Counted from the stretch's first letter, positions 23,690 to 36,293 are shown. The stretch: DNA of 64,000 bases from Gibbula magus (GCA_936450465.1 OW388300.1:49465378-49529377), one strand, 5' to 3'. Numbers and translations are program-made. The notes: generated from the letters alone by a model not told the origin.

Positions 23690-25230
23690 AATCTACAATG
23701 AGACCAAATTGATGATGAAACAAACAGAGCTGCAGGCATAGTGATAAACACATTTATGATTCCCTGTCTCATCAATATCTGCTCATACACAGAAAGCCTT
23801 ACGAACCAGTGTATCAGCTCATGGACAAAATAATGTGTTTTACTCTGCCTCCAAATGCTTAAGATGTAATACTATCTGAAACAAGATATTCTTTTTAAGA
23901 ATATTAATTATCTAAAATCATCAATAGGGAAAAACTAATAAAATGACATTTTACACCAGGATCTCCATTTAATGACTATGTCTTTTCTTATGTATCCCTG
24001 TGTCACCCGATTACATTTAAACTACATCCAATGTAACTGCATGTAAAATAAAGAATACATAGAAAGTCATGTTATGGGACTTGAAAACAACGTCGTTTCA
24101 TGATGTGGGTAAAGCATTTGAACACTATATACAAATACAATATACAATTGGAAAATCATTTACAGACACTTTGGAAATACATATTCAAATAAGTATCAAT
24201 CTGATCACACTTGGTTTTGAATGTCTTAAGATACCGACATTGACATTGCATGTTCAATATTATAAAGTTTAGTTTTCACTGTGCAGTATGGAAAGACCGG
24301 GGCTCATTTCACAAAGCAACCTTCACTAAGGTTAACCTTAAGTCCCATTCTTTAACATTGGACTAAGGTGACCTTAGTGACTTATGATCACCTTAGTGCT
24401 TTGTGAAAGGAGGCCCTGGTATCAGATCTCAAATGATATTAATCACAGTGAAGGTGATCAGAGAATTGAACTGCTGTCATGGACTATAATAAATCTTAAC
24501 ATTGATGATACAAAGGACAATTGCACGAGAGGAAGGAATGAATTATATTTATACAGGTTTACATGCTTAATCTACTTTCACTTACTTGAATTAGCTTCGT
24601 ATGAAACTCTTCTATTACCAGTTAACCAGTCATCCTAAGTGCCTATTCAAGGCATGTTGCAATTTGTATTCCCCGTTTATATCCTTCGTGTAAAATTATG
24701 TTATTATTATTTGTTTGGTCAATTACATTTGCCCATGTCCCCAGCCTTTGAGGTAGAGAAATGGACAGTATTACCCGCTTCCATGATAACCGGCAACTGT
24801 CTGTTGCGAAGTGCTATTGTTAACAATCACATGACACGTTCAGTACAAAAAGTTCGAAGTTTTACTACAATTTGTCCTCCTGATGTAGTCAGATGGGCTT
24901 ATTACAGGGGCAGTTGTCAGTCAATTGTTCGCAGGCAAGGATTATCCTTAAGACCTTTAGATTAATTCTTCTACCAAATCAAATGACATGCAGGTAGAAA
25001 GCTAATATTTTCAAATAAGACTTTTCTTACATGGAGACTGACAAGTGCATATGTCGTTTTGTCAGAGGTGGTTACCCGTGGTTAAAGTGTTTTTGTCAGC
25101 AGGCAAATTATAAATTGTAGATTTGGTGTTTGTCCAAACCAAATCAGAGACCACATGGCCACTACCCTACACCTTATAATTTGATATGTTAGTCTCAAAT
25201 CTTAGGTATGATAAATCATGCAAAAGCTTG
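23690..25230 (+). repeat. Duplicated block Y, copy Y2
   Basis: Co-linear with 12180-14060. It carries the 118-bp palindromic MITE at 24299-24416 that Y1 lacks. The frames at 24384-24638 and 24639-24965 run across the MITE edge and across indels relative to Y1, so they are not treated as genes. Confidence 0.8.
24299..24416. mobile_element. 118-bp palindromic MITE
   Basis: The ends are GGGGCTCATTTCACAAAGC and, on the other strand, GGGCCTCCTTTCACAAAGC, matching at 16 of 19. Inside, repeated CACTAAGGT and ACCTTAGTG words make most of the element self-complementary. Sister block Y1 is uninterrupted at 13192/13193 (AAGACCTGGTATC), which defines the insertion. Any target duplication is at most 2-3 bp. 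No coding capacity. Confidence 0.85.
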
Positions 25231-27770
25231 CTAATCTACCAAGGCACTTGGCCTATTTCTGGCATCATGTACAACTATAGTTCATACTTTACATCATTTT
25301 CACATTTAAGCATCATAAACCATAATTATGCCATTAAAAAATCATGTAAGAATACCTTTCGCATTTTAGAAAAATGATGAAACCTAGTCCTTGAAAATCA
25401 ATGTCATTCAAACAGGAGAGAGTATTCAAATTACATAAGTATATTAAACCGATTCAACATGTATATACATTAAACATGCTATTTACTCTCCCACGGATAA
25501 TACGGACCAACTTTGATAATGATGTCCATATTTCTGCTAATACATTTTGATATATTAATAAGGAGATACAGAAGATCGTATCTGGATAAATTAACTGGAA
25601 ATTAAAGTGTCACATATTGTGGTTTCAGTGATATTGAATCAGCCGTTTTCATTTATAAGTGACATTATTATTAGGTCTTCAGACGCAAGTATTGACGACC
25701 TAAGGTTTGTATCCGATTTTCCTTCTTATTATACTTATACTTATTATTTGTGTTAATTTTGTGTCACATGTACATGTACAGACGAAACTACTTTTGCGAA
25801 TTCCCTGACACTTTCAGAGATGATAGCCTCTGGGCTGAAATTGATACAGATGAAAACAAATTGTGACTTCCGGTTTTCTTTGTGTGTAACAGCTCGTTTA
25901 AATTTCGATTTTTAACATGGGAAACATCTTCAAAATGCACTTAGCGACTTGCAACCTTTTAGAGTTTCAAAATCATAATGCAAAAGATACTTAATAAGTG
26001 CCTACGCAGAAACTATTTATATATTGTGCATGTTCAGAAGCTAAAATATAATATATCAATATCTCATTTAGTTACTTGTGACTTACCATGGCCGTCGAGG
26101 ATTCAACAGTTTTTCCTTTGTCATGACTTACAGAATTAATGCAGCTTACAACCGAGAAATATAATTGTGTCTGTGATACATGGGAATGCGAGCAATCAAA
26201 GCACATTACTTAATTCCATTAGGCATTGCAGACAAAGGGGCCGTGCAGAGTGGGATTCGAACTTTGTACTTTGTTATCCTCAGTCGAATGAAATAATCAT
26301 TGTGCTATTTCATTCTGAGATTCAGTGAAACGCTGAAGTAATTGAGTTGCGAAACCACTGTACAATAGATCTGATGAGTGGTAATTGGGTCTACTTACAT
26401 TGTTTGATGTGGAATGATAATGGAAAAAAGTAGAAAGTGTTTATTATGAAAGTGTTTATTTGCTAACACTTTGTTTAATTACTTTCACTCTTGATTACAC
26501 TGTTGGTCTTGACCTTCGTTCCATGGTCACAGCACAACTTCAACATGTTTTCGCTTGTCAAAACCCCTTTTACTGGATTCTATTTCATATATTCCACAAA
26601 CATTATTTAGGGAAAGGTTATGTCGATTTTCGCTTGGTTAAGCTTGTTAGTGCCATAATTAAAGACAGATTTATTAAATCCTCCTCATATTTCACTCAGC
26701 GTATTATAGGAAAAACACAGGCGTCAGTCAAGATCACCATGAAGTTTCAAGTTTTTCAGAATTGGCAACTGCACGTTAATCTTGCCAGGATGATACTTCA
26801 TGAACGCTTAACTTAATTATATTCATAGTTCACACCGCACTTCTACAAGAGAAGACATCAGACATCTGACTTTTACACTATTTTCAAAGTCAAAATGAAA
26901 CTTTTTTCACCATGGGATCTCGTCAGCATGATATTTCTAGAAAGGTTCACTGGATTCTATTCATATCTTATACCATCAACTATCTAAGAGAGAAAAAGAG
27001 GGCTCTGTCAATTTCGTTCAGCATTATTGTAATAGCATTAAAAATATGCATCTATTTTTAGAGCATATCCACAAAGTAGCAAATGTTTTATCATAAAACT
27101 TGATCAATAATGTCTTGATATGCGTTAGCGATAGGTTTTGTATGCATATATGCAACCATTATCTATTCTGGTTTCTGAATCCAAATATTTGAAACTCCAG
27201 GACGAAGGAAGATAAGATGAGCGAGCATTGTCATCGATCGACCTATGATAACTATACACCTTCAGTAATATGCTGCAACTATATTACATGTGTGCACGTA
27301 TCTGTACATTCTCGTCCCACAGAGGTTACTCCCTTCACAATGCTAAATTAGTTACATAATTTCACAATACGCCTATAATACAGGTTTATTTAATACTTAG
27401 CTTGTTAAATTTAGTTGTTAATCCTCTACATCAGGAGCCAATGGCTAACTCATTCTCCTTCACAAAGTTTGTCTTTTTGTTTTGATATTTTAAGAGCATG
27501 GTAGCTTGTTCTTTTAATGTCAAAGTCTCTCTTTACATTAGCTTACATGTGTAATGCATGTTGACGTGCGTTTTATGTACAGTTATTATACTCTAAACAG
27601 GAGATTACTTTGATCTTCCACCAATGCAAGTTTAAAATTCGTGTCTCCCAGTCTTGCAAAGGGAATTACATACTCTTCAAAGCAGACACAGCCGCTACTT
27701 CTGTGATGTAAGTTGTTTAATGTTCACTGTCAAAGCTTTTACCTGTTCCTAATGCAACTGATGCACCTAT
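25230..27770. other. Unassigned spacer between blocks Y2 and Z2
   Basis: No gene recognised. A 118-residue open frame at 26460-26816 has no family signature and lies in a locally repetitive stretch. The words ACTGGATTCTATT at about 26573 and again at about 26950 hint at an old tandem duplication of about 380 bp. A degenerate tRNA-derived SINE head is listed separately. Confidence 0.4.
26224..26312 (-). mobile_element. Degenerate SINE-1 head (tRNA-like part)
   Basis: On the minus strand an A box TAGCACAATGA (26297-26307) and a B box AGTTCGAATCC (26253-26263) are followed by GGCCCCTTTGTCTGCA, which matches the head-to-body junction of SINE-1 (GCACGGCAACTTTGTCTGCA at 44148-44129). The SINE body beyond this is not recognisable, so this is an old fragment. 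Confidence 0.65.
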
Positions 27771-29005
27771 ATTTAAGTATACACTACTTTGCTACAGTAC
27801 GTCTCATTACCTGATGCATATAACAGCATTTAAAACATTCACCCACGTGAAGCAGACATAGCGTCTAAGTGCCTTTGTTGGTTCCCAATACATGGTTCAT
27901 TAGTTATGGTTTATTGCTAAATTGATTGAGTAACTAAACGTTAGTAAATGAAATTACCATTAACTGATTTACATAATTATTAACTTGAGCGATGACTTCA
28001 TGATTGAAGAAGTTTGTACATGCGACAAAGATAGGTCCATACTAACGTCTGTGTTTTTATGATTAGTGCTACGTATTCAAACAGTCCCACACACATGATA
28101 TCTAGCGCTGTGATGGGCATCTACTACATCTAAATCTTTCACTTTACCCTGGCTTGAATTTGTTCAGGTAACCGACAAAATGCCGCTCATATTGCTCCTG
28201 CTTTTATCGGATATTATCTGTCACGTTTTGGCAATGCACATTGCAAGCAGTATAGTTACTTAGTTGCCGATATATCAACACTGTTCATGAGGAGCAAAAT
28301 ATCATGTATGTTGGTATCAATTCGTTCGTAATAGTCTATAAGTATAAAGATATATAAGTATAAATTAGGTATGGTAATGTTGAGTTTATTATCGTGTTCC
28401 ATTTCACTGTAGATATTGGTCGATCCTAGTTTTATTGTTAATGTTAGCATCTACCCTGCGCTAAGTAACGGAAACATCAAAGCCTGCCGCCTGTCAACAA
28501 TATCCTTAAACATGTTTTCTAACTGTCAACTTCGGGTGAGGAGCCAGTTTTTGGAGCCCTGCTGTTATTAATGCCAATTCATTGTTATTAATGCCGGTTG
28601 ATTGTTTTCGTAATTTGCTCGAGTCTTTGTACATCATGTTTTCTTGATTACATATATTGGATATCAGATTGTCGATGCGCGATATTGACATTATTATATT
28701 TGTCTGATTGTGTTTGGATCACAATATCTTTCAAAGTCGACTTCAATAGTAAATACTTTTCAAGCCGATAAACACATACTAGTTCCTATTGGCTTTGGCT
28801 GCACACTAGGCATGTGTCTGAGTAGTTACGGTCCCTTAGTGGTCACTTGTGTAGGTAAGAGTCTTGCAGGTATTTAACTAAAGTTTTCCTGGATGTTATG
28901 ATAATTAACAACATACATGTACTATTTGGTAAGTAGTATACATTATCCAGTTGGAGGTTCGCCAGGGGGGTCTACGATATGTTTTAAATTTATGATAATC
29001 TTTGA

Positions 29006-29163
29006 GTGAGTGAGTGAGTTGCCGCTTTCAAGAGTATTTCACTTAAATCGCGGCTGCTAGTATTGTGGCGAGAAAAGCCCGCAACGCCTTGTGGCTATGC
29101 ACTGCGGTGAAACCTGCGAGCATCGGCTGGAACTAGCGAACCATGGGTGGTACTACGCTGAAA
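29006..29163 (-). mobile_element. SINE-1 copy, 5'-truncated, with perfect 12-bp target-site duplication
   Basis: The (GTGA)n tail is at 29006-29020 and the body ends at GGTGGTACTACGCTGAA. The flanks are identical copies of GATAATCTTTGA at 28994-29005 and 29164-29175. The sister block Z1 has the single, empty site at 17981-17992 (TGATAACCTTTG). Roughly half of the body and all of the tRNA head are missing, as expected from incomplete target-primed reverse transcription. Confidence 0.9.
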
Positions 29164-29239
29164 GATAATCTTTGAACATAATAGTATGATAAAGGTAAAT
29201 TTTTTATGAATTTTGATAACAAATAGAGTACATTTCGAA

Positions 29240-29680
29240 ATTGATAACCTTGTCCCAGTAAATATCATCTTCCCACGGCAAGGTGAAAATGTATCGAGAT
29301 CTCTCCATTTTTTTTTATCTTGCCTTCAACCTAGCCAGAAGTGGTGAAACGAATCAGCGACACCTATTGTGATCACGAGTTACGTCCCTTACCATCTGCT
29401 AACATACGGCCAATGAAATCGCCGTTTACATTCGGAATCAATTCAAAATAAGCGACGATCGACACAGTCACAGAGGCAATACAACTGTCTTCTGATTGGC
29501 TTATCCGATTCGCCTGCAGTATGTTAAAATCTTAGCACTGAAAATGCGAGGGTTGAGGTCAAGGGCGGAAGGAGAAGATGGGGAAATCTTTTCGTTACGC
29601 CTGTGGCGTTGTGAAGATGAGTAAATATATACGTGTACGTTACCAAATAACTCGTTCAATGTATTTATGAGTGGCAAACT
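29240..29680. other. GC-richer insertion inside block Z2
   Basis: Z1 runs directly from the TACATTTCGAAA stretch (18047) to GCATGCTCTGC (18110), whereas Z2 has about 440 extra bases here, with visibly more CpG. It contains GCCAATGAAAT and GATTGGCTT (forward and reverse CCAAT motifs) and purine-rich sequence near 29560. No frame or terminal repeat identified it, so its nature is unknown. Confidence 0.5.
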
Positions 29681-31744
29681 ATACGGAGGAGCATGCTCTG
29701 CCTCACAAGTAGACATCATTTCTATGTTAGCATTCAACACACACGCTGTGTTTTTTGAATTGATATAAAGTAAACACTAGAATTTACTTGTAAATACACT
29801 TTTACACTAAAACCGTTGCACAAGTGAATGTACACATTAACACATAATTAGTCCAAAGTATGGATGGGTGTTACAAGAACACCTGAAACGAAGAGGCTTG
29901 TAAACAGAACCAGACATTATATGTAAATGAACCTAGAAACCACACAGTTAGGTGAGTTAATGTATGGCATATACCACCGACACATTTGGATTGTACTGAC
30001 AAGTTTCATCAGATGAATATGCATACTTTTCTCAGAAAAATAACAGCACTAATTGATTTAAAGTCAAAAGAATCAAAATACCGGGAAGGAGAAACTTAAT
30101 ATTGCTGTAACCTTTTTGAAGGACGGTGGTGTTTAGAAACTTTTATTTGCTTAAAATTTGTTTCAGATGGTGCTTACATTGCCCGCATCTGAATTAACCT
30201 TTACTACTGGATGCGTTATATGTCGAATAGGATAAATCAACCTTGTAGCAATTTGGAATGTCATGATGGCTGAAACAATATTGGTTTGAAGATTTAGAAT
30301 TATGTGTAATTATCTAATATATACATTTATTGATATCGTCCAGGAAATCCTGCCTTTCTTCTTTGTTTATTCCATTTAATCCTACCTTTTTAGTCGTATC
30401 GTCCAATTCCGGAAATGATACCGTCATAGTTCCTATTGCCTATTCAGAAGGTCAGTATGAATTGAACGCTAGGGATTATATTTCTCATATTACACGATCG
30501 ATGTATGATCAGGTTTTTTGGTGGTGTACAAATCCTGATATACATTTCATCTCCTTATTAGATCAAGTCTCTATCGTGACTATTGACAAAAGCGAAAGGC
30601 AATATTAAGAAATGTGTGTCCAAAGGAATCGAATAAAACAATCATTGGTCTCAAGTTTTCCTTCTTCATCATTGCCGTCCAAGTACTTTTGATAAGCTCA
30701 GGTTTACAGTAATGGGAACCTCTAGGGTAGTTTATTTCACTTTGCAACTAGAAAAACAAATTTGATATATAGCATAAACGATTCTGTTGACATTCATGTA
30801 AAGTAGAAACATTATAGAATCGTATAAATTTGATCTTAGTGCAGATAGGTTTCACATAATAGTATTAGTAACTGTGGATAAGAAAATGGAACTCTACATT
30901 CAGTTGTTTATATGTATTTTAGATCCAACTATTAAGTACAATAATAACACACATGCTAAAAGACACACATTTCATTAATTGCTTCTTCATGATTCTTAAA
31001 AGATATATTATAATTAGTTTAAATAGAAACTGATTCAATTTAATAATGCAATCTTAGGGAGTATCCACTGATTGATAACCTGACTTCTTAGAGAAGTATT
31101 CCCTCCGTTCACTTATTTGTAAACGTAGATGAACTACAAAAACATAAGAGTATACATATTATTATAATTAATAAATGAGTACAATAGATAAAATATTTAA
31201 ACAATTAAGCAGTTTGGACAATTTAAAAAACTATCCAATTATTCATAACAACACCTTTTTATGACCGGACATGTGATTTGTACGAATATATGTCATTTAA
31301 ATGATGCTATTTAGGTTAAAGTTTGTAAAAGCTAAATAATGGCCATGGATGCTTCCATTTTATATTCAATTTAAAATTATCAATACTGATGTTCATTTCG
31401 TTTTGAAATGCAGTTTCATTTTATAGATATATGCAAGTTATACCTAAATTGCATAGAGTATAAACCCAAATTCAAAAATATTATACCTGTACGTGTTCCT
31501 TATATTAATCGCGTCTACTGCTAATGCATTCAGACTTATAACAATATTCTATGATTTCAGAACGCCTGTACAAGTTATGAAATGAAATATGTTAAAATAT
31601 GTGTTGCTGTCATGTAATATTCTTACAAGTGTTATCTATAACACCTTTCTACAGTTTAGAGAGTGAAGATTCATCATTAAATTTGTGATATTGATTTCTC
31701 GACTATGAAACTATCATATTTGTTCACAATGGGATTAAAGGAAT

Positions 31745-34640
31745 AACGAATACTCCATCGCCTTTACCCCATGTAGTTGATGTTCAATTTCAAGCCATTA
31801 CTAACGAATTTTCTTGTTGGGATCCATTTAACTGGAAACCTCTGGTGTCACCTGTTTTATCTAAGAGTAAAATCGTTTTATATATCATAGTAATTATTTT
31901 TACCATTATCTTCTAATCGGTTTCTGTCATCCTTGTAATCGTCAATATTCGGAGATATTAATATTTCCAGATTGATCCACTATAAAATATTAACCAAAAA
32001 TACACAGTGCACGTTAATGAACAGATTATCTTTTACAAAATGGACACAATAATATTTTGCATTTGCAGTTTTACGAAAAGAGATCAAAGTAGCATCGTTA
32101 AGTATTTTGGCGCATCAAATATAGATGTACTTCAAAACGTGTAAATTATTGTCGTCACTTCTGTGAATTAAAGTGATTCCTGGTATTGAGAAAATATTTT
32201 CGGTTCAGAGAATGCTTCAACTTTTCACATTGGTGACGGAACCACATCCAAGGGTTCACGTACTGACATAGGGTGTAATCTTAGAGCTTTGTAGTTCAGT
32301 TTATTCTGTAATAGGATTAGAAATCAAAGGAAGAGTTTACCATTGTCCCGCGAAATGAAATCATTTGTGTGTCTCTACATAGTTATGTATTCACTTATCT
32401 CAAATAATACGTTGCTTCTTCTTTTGAAGTTAATCTTTTTTAACATGTGTACCTACATGTAAGTATGGTTCTAAATTGCAGAAAGTTATTGTAAATAATA
32501 TGCAACCTATTAACTCCACTTCATAGGCATATTCATATCCATAGGCAAGTGTTATGTCGAAGAACACATTTGAATGTGTTTTCGATAATTACACATTAAT
32601 TCAAATTGTTTAATGTATATGTCGTTGAGAAATATAGTACCTTGTATAACAACTTGTTAACAAAGTACAGTTTTAACCGAAACTACATTGACAAACAAAA
32701 GACTCGTCACCAAATTTTCAAATACATAAAAACTCGAAAAACGCGTTCTGCAAATTCACTAAACTCGTTTAGAACAATGTAATTTATTGTAAAATATTTC
32801 TATATTTAATTAGTGACATTCAAGAGAAGGCATGTTTGTGGAAAACAATATTAACCAATCACAAGTCGACGATCATGTAGATTCGTTTATCGTAGAATGT
32901 TTATGAAGGTGTAAAAAATGAACGTGTATGTCATATATGCGTATTTGACCAAACATGTGTTAAAGGCTATTCGCTTCTAACAACAAGTATGTCAACAAAG
33001 TAACGTTTAGGATGCAATATAGACCATTTCTCATTGGACTTATTAAGCAATCAGTTTTCAATGAATAGGCATTAACGGTGTAATACTGAAACAGATAGTA
33101 AATATGCATTGAACAAAATTAAAAATGTCAAAAGCAAAGGTAAATGACTAATTTCCATGTCTGTGAAAATTTAAAACAATCGCACACATAATAAGGGACA
33201 TGTATGGGGTAGGTTCGTCCATATGGACTTTTTTCAGATAAATATAAATTGACAACCAGACAGGGGAGATTATACGAGAATGAAACTGTCCACACATGAG
33301 TTGTGCTTATCTCTGCAAAGCAAAATTCTATTCCTCAAAAAATTATGCATTTTAAGACAGTGAGCGCTTACGTTCTGATAGTCAAAATTTACATTTGATT
33401 TGGTTAAAAACGAAAATCGTCTTGGCTGATCAAACTTCCCACTTGCCCAACTTTTCGCGAATATGGCGTGGTTGTTGACGTTTCGCGAGTTTCCTCAACC
33501 AATGAAAACATCTGTTACATTTTCGGTTTGGTAGTTAACGGGGGTGTCTGAACCATCCCGCTGTCCGAACCATCTCCTCTCCTCTACATGCTTTCTTAAT
33601 TATTTCATATCTGCATATCAAGGACCGACCGGATTTTCAGTTGTGGTTTTCGCTAAGGTCGACCTTATATTATTGTATATTATGTACTTTATATCAAATT
33701 GAAACACTAAAATGACAATGTTTCTATGACTTAGGTCAATTAAAATCCTTCTCAACCTGAAAGGACTTTGGAAAAATTTGTCAAATGAAATCTGATAATA
33801 CTCGTCTATCATAGATAATGATAATGTCAGTTGATGCAACATACAAGTGCAGTGATACAGGGAAAGATCTTTGGAAACCGAACATACAGTTCAAGTTACC
33901 TACATATAAATTAACTGTCTTCAGTTAGTACTGTTGAAACCTACTTATAATATAAAACGTAATATAATTTCTGGTTCTGTACACTTTTGAACAAAAATAC
34001 AAGTTAAAATACACTTTTTGAATATTCAAAAACATTTCTTATAAGTTCGTGTTTCACATGATAATAAGTCAGTAATGAGTTGATCACCTTCAATTTCATG
34101 CCTGTTATCTATCACACATTTTGGTTAAGTAGTCGTATATTGAGACGCCAATTTGATCTGCGATCTCAGGGAGATAGATCCAGCTAAATGAAGTCATCAA
34201 GTTAATAAGTAATAAATACTGCAATCATGTCTCTGACTCGACGAATGAAAGCACCAATTGTAAATTAGGGCTCAATACAAATTACTGGGTTGTGGGCAGT
34301 GTTTGTTTGAGGAGCTGAATAAATATCACAGCTCGATGTCCAGTCCTTGGTCAAATTGATTTATTATCTCCGACTGGAAGACATGTTCAATCTACTTTGT
34401 AATCTTGACTCATTCTGGGAAGTTATTTTCGATGAGTCAATAGTGATTATTGTATAGTAATCGTCACGTGCCTTTGTTCTTCATATAGATTATTAACCAA
34501 GTGTGTGCGAGCATAATACTATTTGTTGTTATTCCAAATATATGATACCAATAATACGATAACAAACTAGGTTAATAAACACCTTATCATAAAATGCCGT
34601 TTTTAAAATAAGGCTTAGATGTACATGTATGAGGCAAACC
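31745..34640. other. Unassigned AT-rich sequence
   Basis: No coding region, RNA or repeat family recognised. A small patch with TTTCGCG words near 33450-33500 is slightly richer in CpG. Confidence 0.45.
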
Positions 34641-34653
34641 TGACAAGAGAAAT

Positions 34654-34712
34654 TATTGACCTCGGCTTTGCGTGGTAATCTAATTGACAGTACACCGAGG
34701 TGAAGGTCAATA
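34654..34712. repeat. Short imperfect hairpin
   Basis: TATTGACCTCGG at 34654-34665 pairs with CCGAGGTGAAGGTCAATA at 34695-34712, with a 6-base bulge in the right arm. It lies just left of the two-copy tandem repeat. Function unknown. Confidence 0.5.
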
Positions 34713-34772
34713 TCTCGGCAATTTATGGTTGTGAACTGCTTGGATATAAGTGATAATTAAGCATTCTACCAT

Positions 34773-35035
34773 AACTTCAAATTTGGTATGAAAGTAACCT
34801 ATATGTTGCTGTTGTATCTTTTATGGATTTCAACTCCAAGGCTCGAATACTTCGTGAAATGTTGTCCAGAGCCGGTCCGATATTTGGACTATGTGTCCTT
34901 TCCTGAGCATATTTCAAGAACTATACATGTATGATTCGGAAACTTCATATTTAGTATGGAAGTAACCTATGTGGTGATGTTTTGTCTTTAAGGGGTTCCA
35001 TCTCCAAGGTTCAAAAAATTTTCGAAGTATTATTT
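34773..35035 (+). repeat. Two-copy tandem repeat, period about 168 bp
   Basis: The stretch from AACTTCAAATTTGGTATG at 34773 recurs at 34941 as AACTTCATATTTAGTATGG. Both continue with AGTAACCTAT and then CTCCAAGG. The second copy is incomplete. No coding potential. Confidence 0.65.
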
Positions 35036-35570
35036 ACTAAAACAAATTATTGTTATTCATGATTGACTAGATTGTGTTTTTCAATGTTTAATACTGTATG
35101 AGTGGTCCCAACTACATGCGGGGGTATGTGATCTGTGCCCACTTTACCTTGTCTCTGATAGATGTATGGAATTTCGCGAAAGTATTTCGTGTATTCTGAA
35201 GAGGGAACGTATCGACCTGTAATTTCTGTAATTTCTGAATGCCACAATATAATACTACAACCTCAATGATTTATTGTATTGTATAACAGAAAAAGGGGAA
35301 TATTAACAGCATATTACAAAATCAGTTGTTAAAATATATAAAATTGTCAGATCTGCACAACTTTTGACGGTTGAACAAAGAGAGTAAAGTAGAACCGAGA
35401 GACATTCACGATGTACTGATGAATATTTATCTCTGATGATTATCATATGATACACATTTTAGGCTACCATAACCTAACGGGCGCAAGAACATTTACAAAT
35501 TAGTATGTCAGTATACTTATAATTATCAAATAAATATATAGCAACAACTAGGATACATCTTCTCCGTTAA

Positions 35571-35977
35571 AGACGCTGTTGCACGTTTTTGGCATATCAT
35601 GTTTTCTGAAAATTGCCATTTAATACTAAAATGTATACAATGTATTGTTACGTTAACGGGTAAAACAGCTCATTACACAACTCGATAAGCCGTGTCCATA
35701 TCAGTATTTGGAGAAACGGGTGCGACGTATAAAGCGACCTTCCATCAACTCTACTCTGAGTGTTTAGGTATTGCTACATTAGTCTGGTCACTTGAAGTGC
35801 CTTCGAGCGGACATTTTGATGTGAACACCTTAAAATGGGAAATGGACTCGCATTGCTTAACCATGCGTTTTAGAACCTTTTTAATTGATTCAGGAGTATC
35901 ATTTAGCCATTGGTTACAAATATTTATATTAATGAGAGAACTCTCTATTTAAGTAAGAAAATCGTGCTACAGCGCCT
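35571..35977. mobile_element. TTAA-flanked MITE, copy 2 (407 bp)
   Basis: The ends are AGACGCTGTTGCACG on the left and, on the opposite strand, AGGCGCTGTAGCACG on the right. TTAA is duplicated at 35567-35570 and 35978-35981. The interior aligns with the copy at 53749-54102 (GGGTAAAACA, ATTACACAA and GCGTATAAAGC-type words in order). A TTAA target is characteristic of piggyBac-type elements. No transposase is present, so it is non-autonomous. The 86-residue open frame at 35692-35952 lies wholly inside and is not open in the other copy. Confidence 0.88.
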
Positions 35978-36077
35978 TTAACTTATTTGAAATTACATAC
36001 TAACAGCTAAACGGGCATTCAAACGGATGAAGTTTCTTGATTAAGAACTGTAAGTCTCTGTTCGGCAGTGACACTGA

Positions 36078-36293
36078 AGTAATACCCAGAGCGAAGCTTG
36101 TGATCAGCTCAACACAGACATCGAGCTCTTGACACATCCAGGATTCACATCAAACGTTGGGACAGTAGATCTACTTTTAGATCCTTTGACAACACTTTCA
36201 GATCCATTGACAACACTTAAAGATCCATTGACAAGCTATTTAGCGTACCCTAATGTGCGTGCTCTGACTAAATATAGTTTGGTTAGTGCTTAA
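36078..36293 (+). CDS. Open frame with a 7-residue in-frame tandem repeat (possible exon, uncertain)
   Basis: A 71-residue frame without its own early ATG contains LDPLTTLSDPLTTLKDPLTS, encoded by a 21-bp repeat starting at 36179, 36200 and 36221. The array keeps the reading frame, because 21 is a multiple of three, and the frame stays open for about 34 residues before it and 17 after. I recognise no protein family. It could be part of an exon of a repetitive protein, or a chance minisatellite in an open frame. The triplet CAG at 36087-36089 is a possible but weak splice acceptor, with no pyrimidine tract. Confidence 0.2.
   Translation, partial: SNTQSEACDQLNTDIELLTHPGFTSNVGTVDLLLDPLTTLSDPLTTLKDPLTSYLAYPNVRALTKYSLVSA

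Larger units (their letters stand above)
27770..31740 (+). repeat. Duplicated block Z, copy Z2
   Basis: Co-linear with 17390-19980, enlarged by a SINE (29006-29163) and by a GC-richer insertion at about 29240-29680. The 92-residue open frame at 30330-30608 is not preserved in Z1, where the homologous DNA has stops, so it is not treated as a gene. Confidence 0.8.

Noticed and set aside
26460..26816. 118-residue open frame
   Set aside because: No domain or motif, ordinary AT-rich composition, and it lies in a stretch with traces of tandem duplication. The length is plausible by chance.
30330..30608. 92-residue frame in block Z2
   Set aside because: The homologous stretch in Z1 (about 18340-18520) has stops in the corresponding frame.
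35692..35952. 86-residue frame
   Set aside because: Entirely inside a TTAA-flanked MITE and not open in the other copy.
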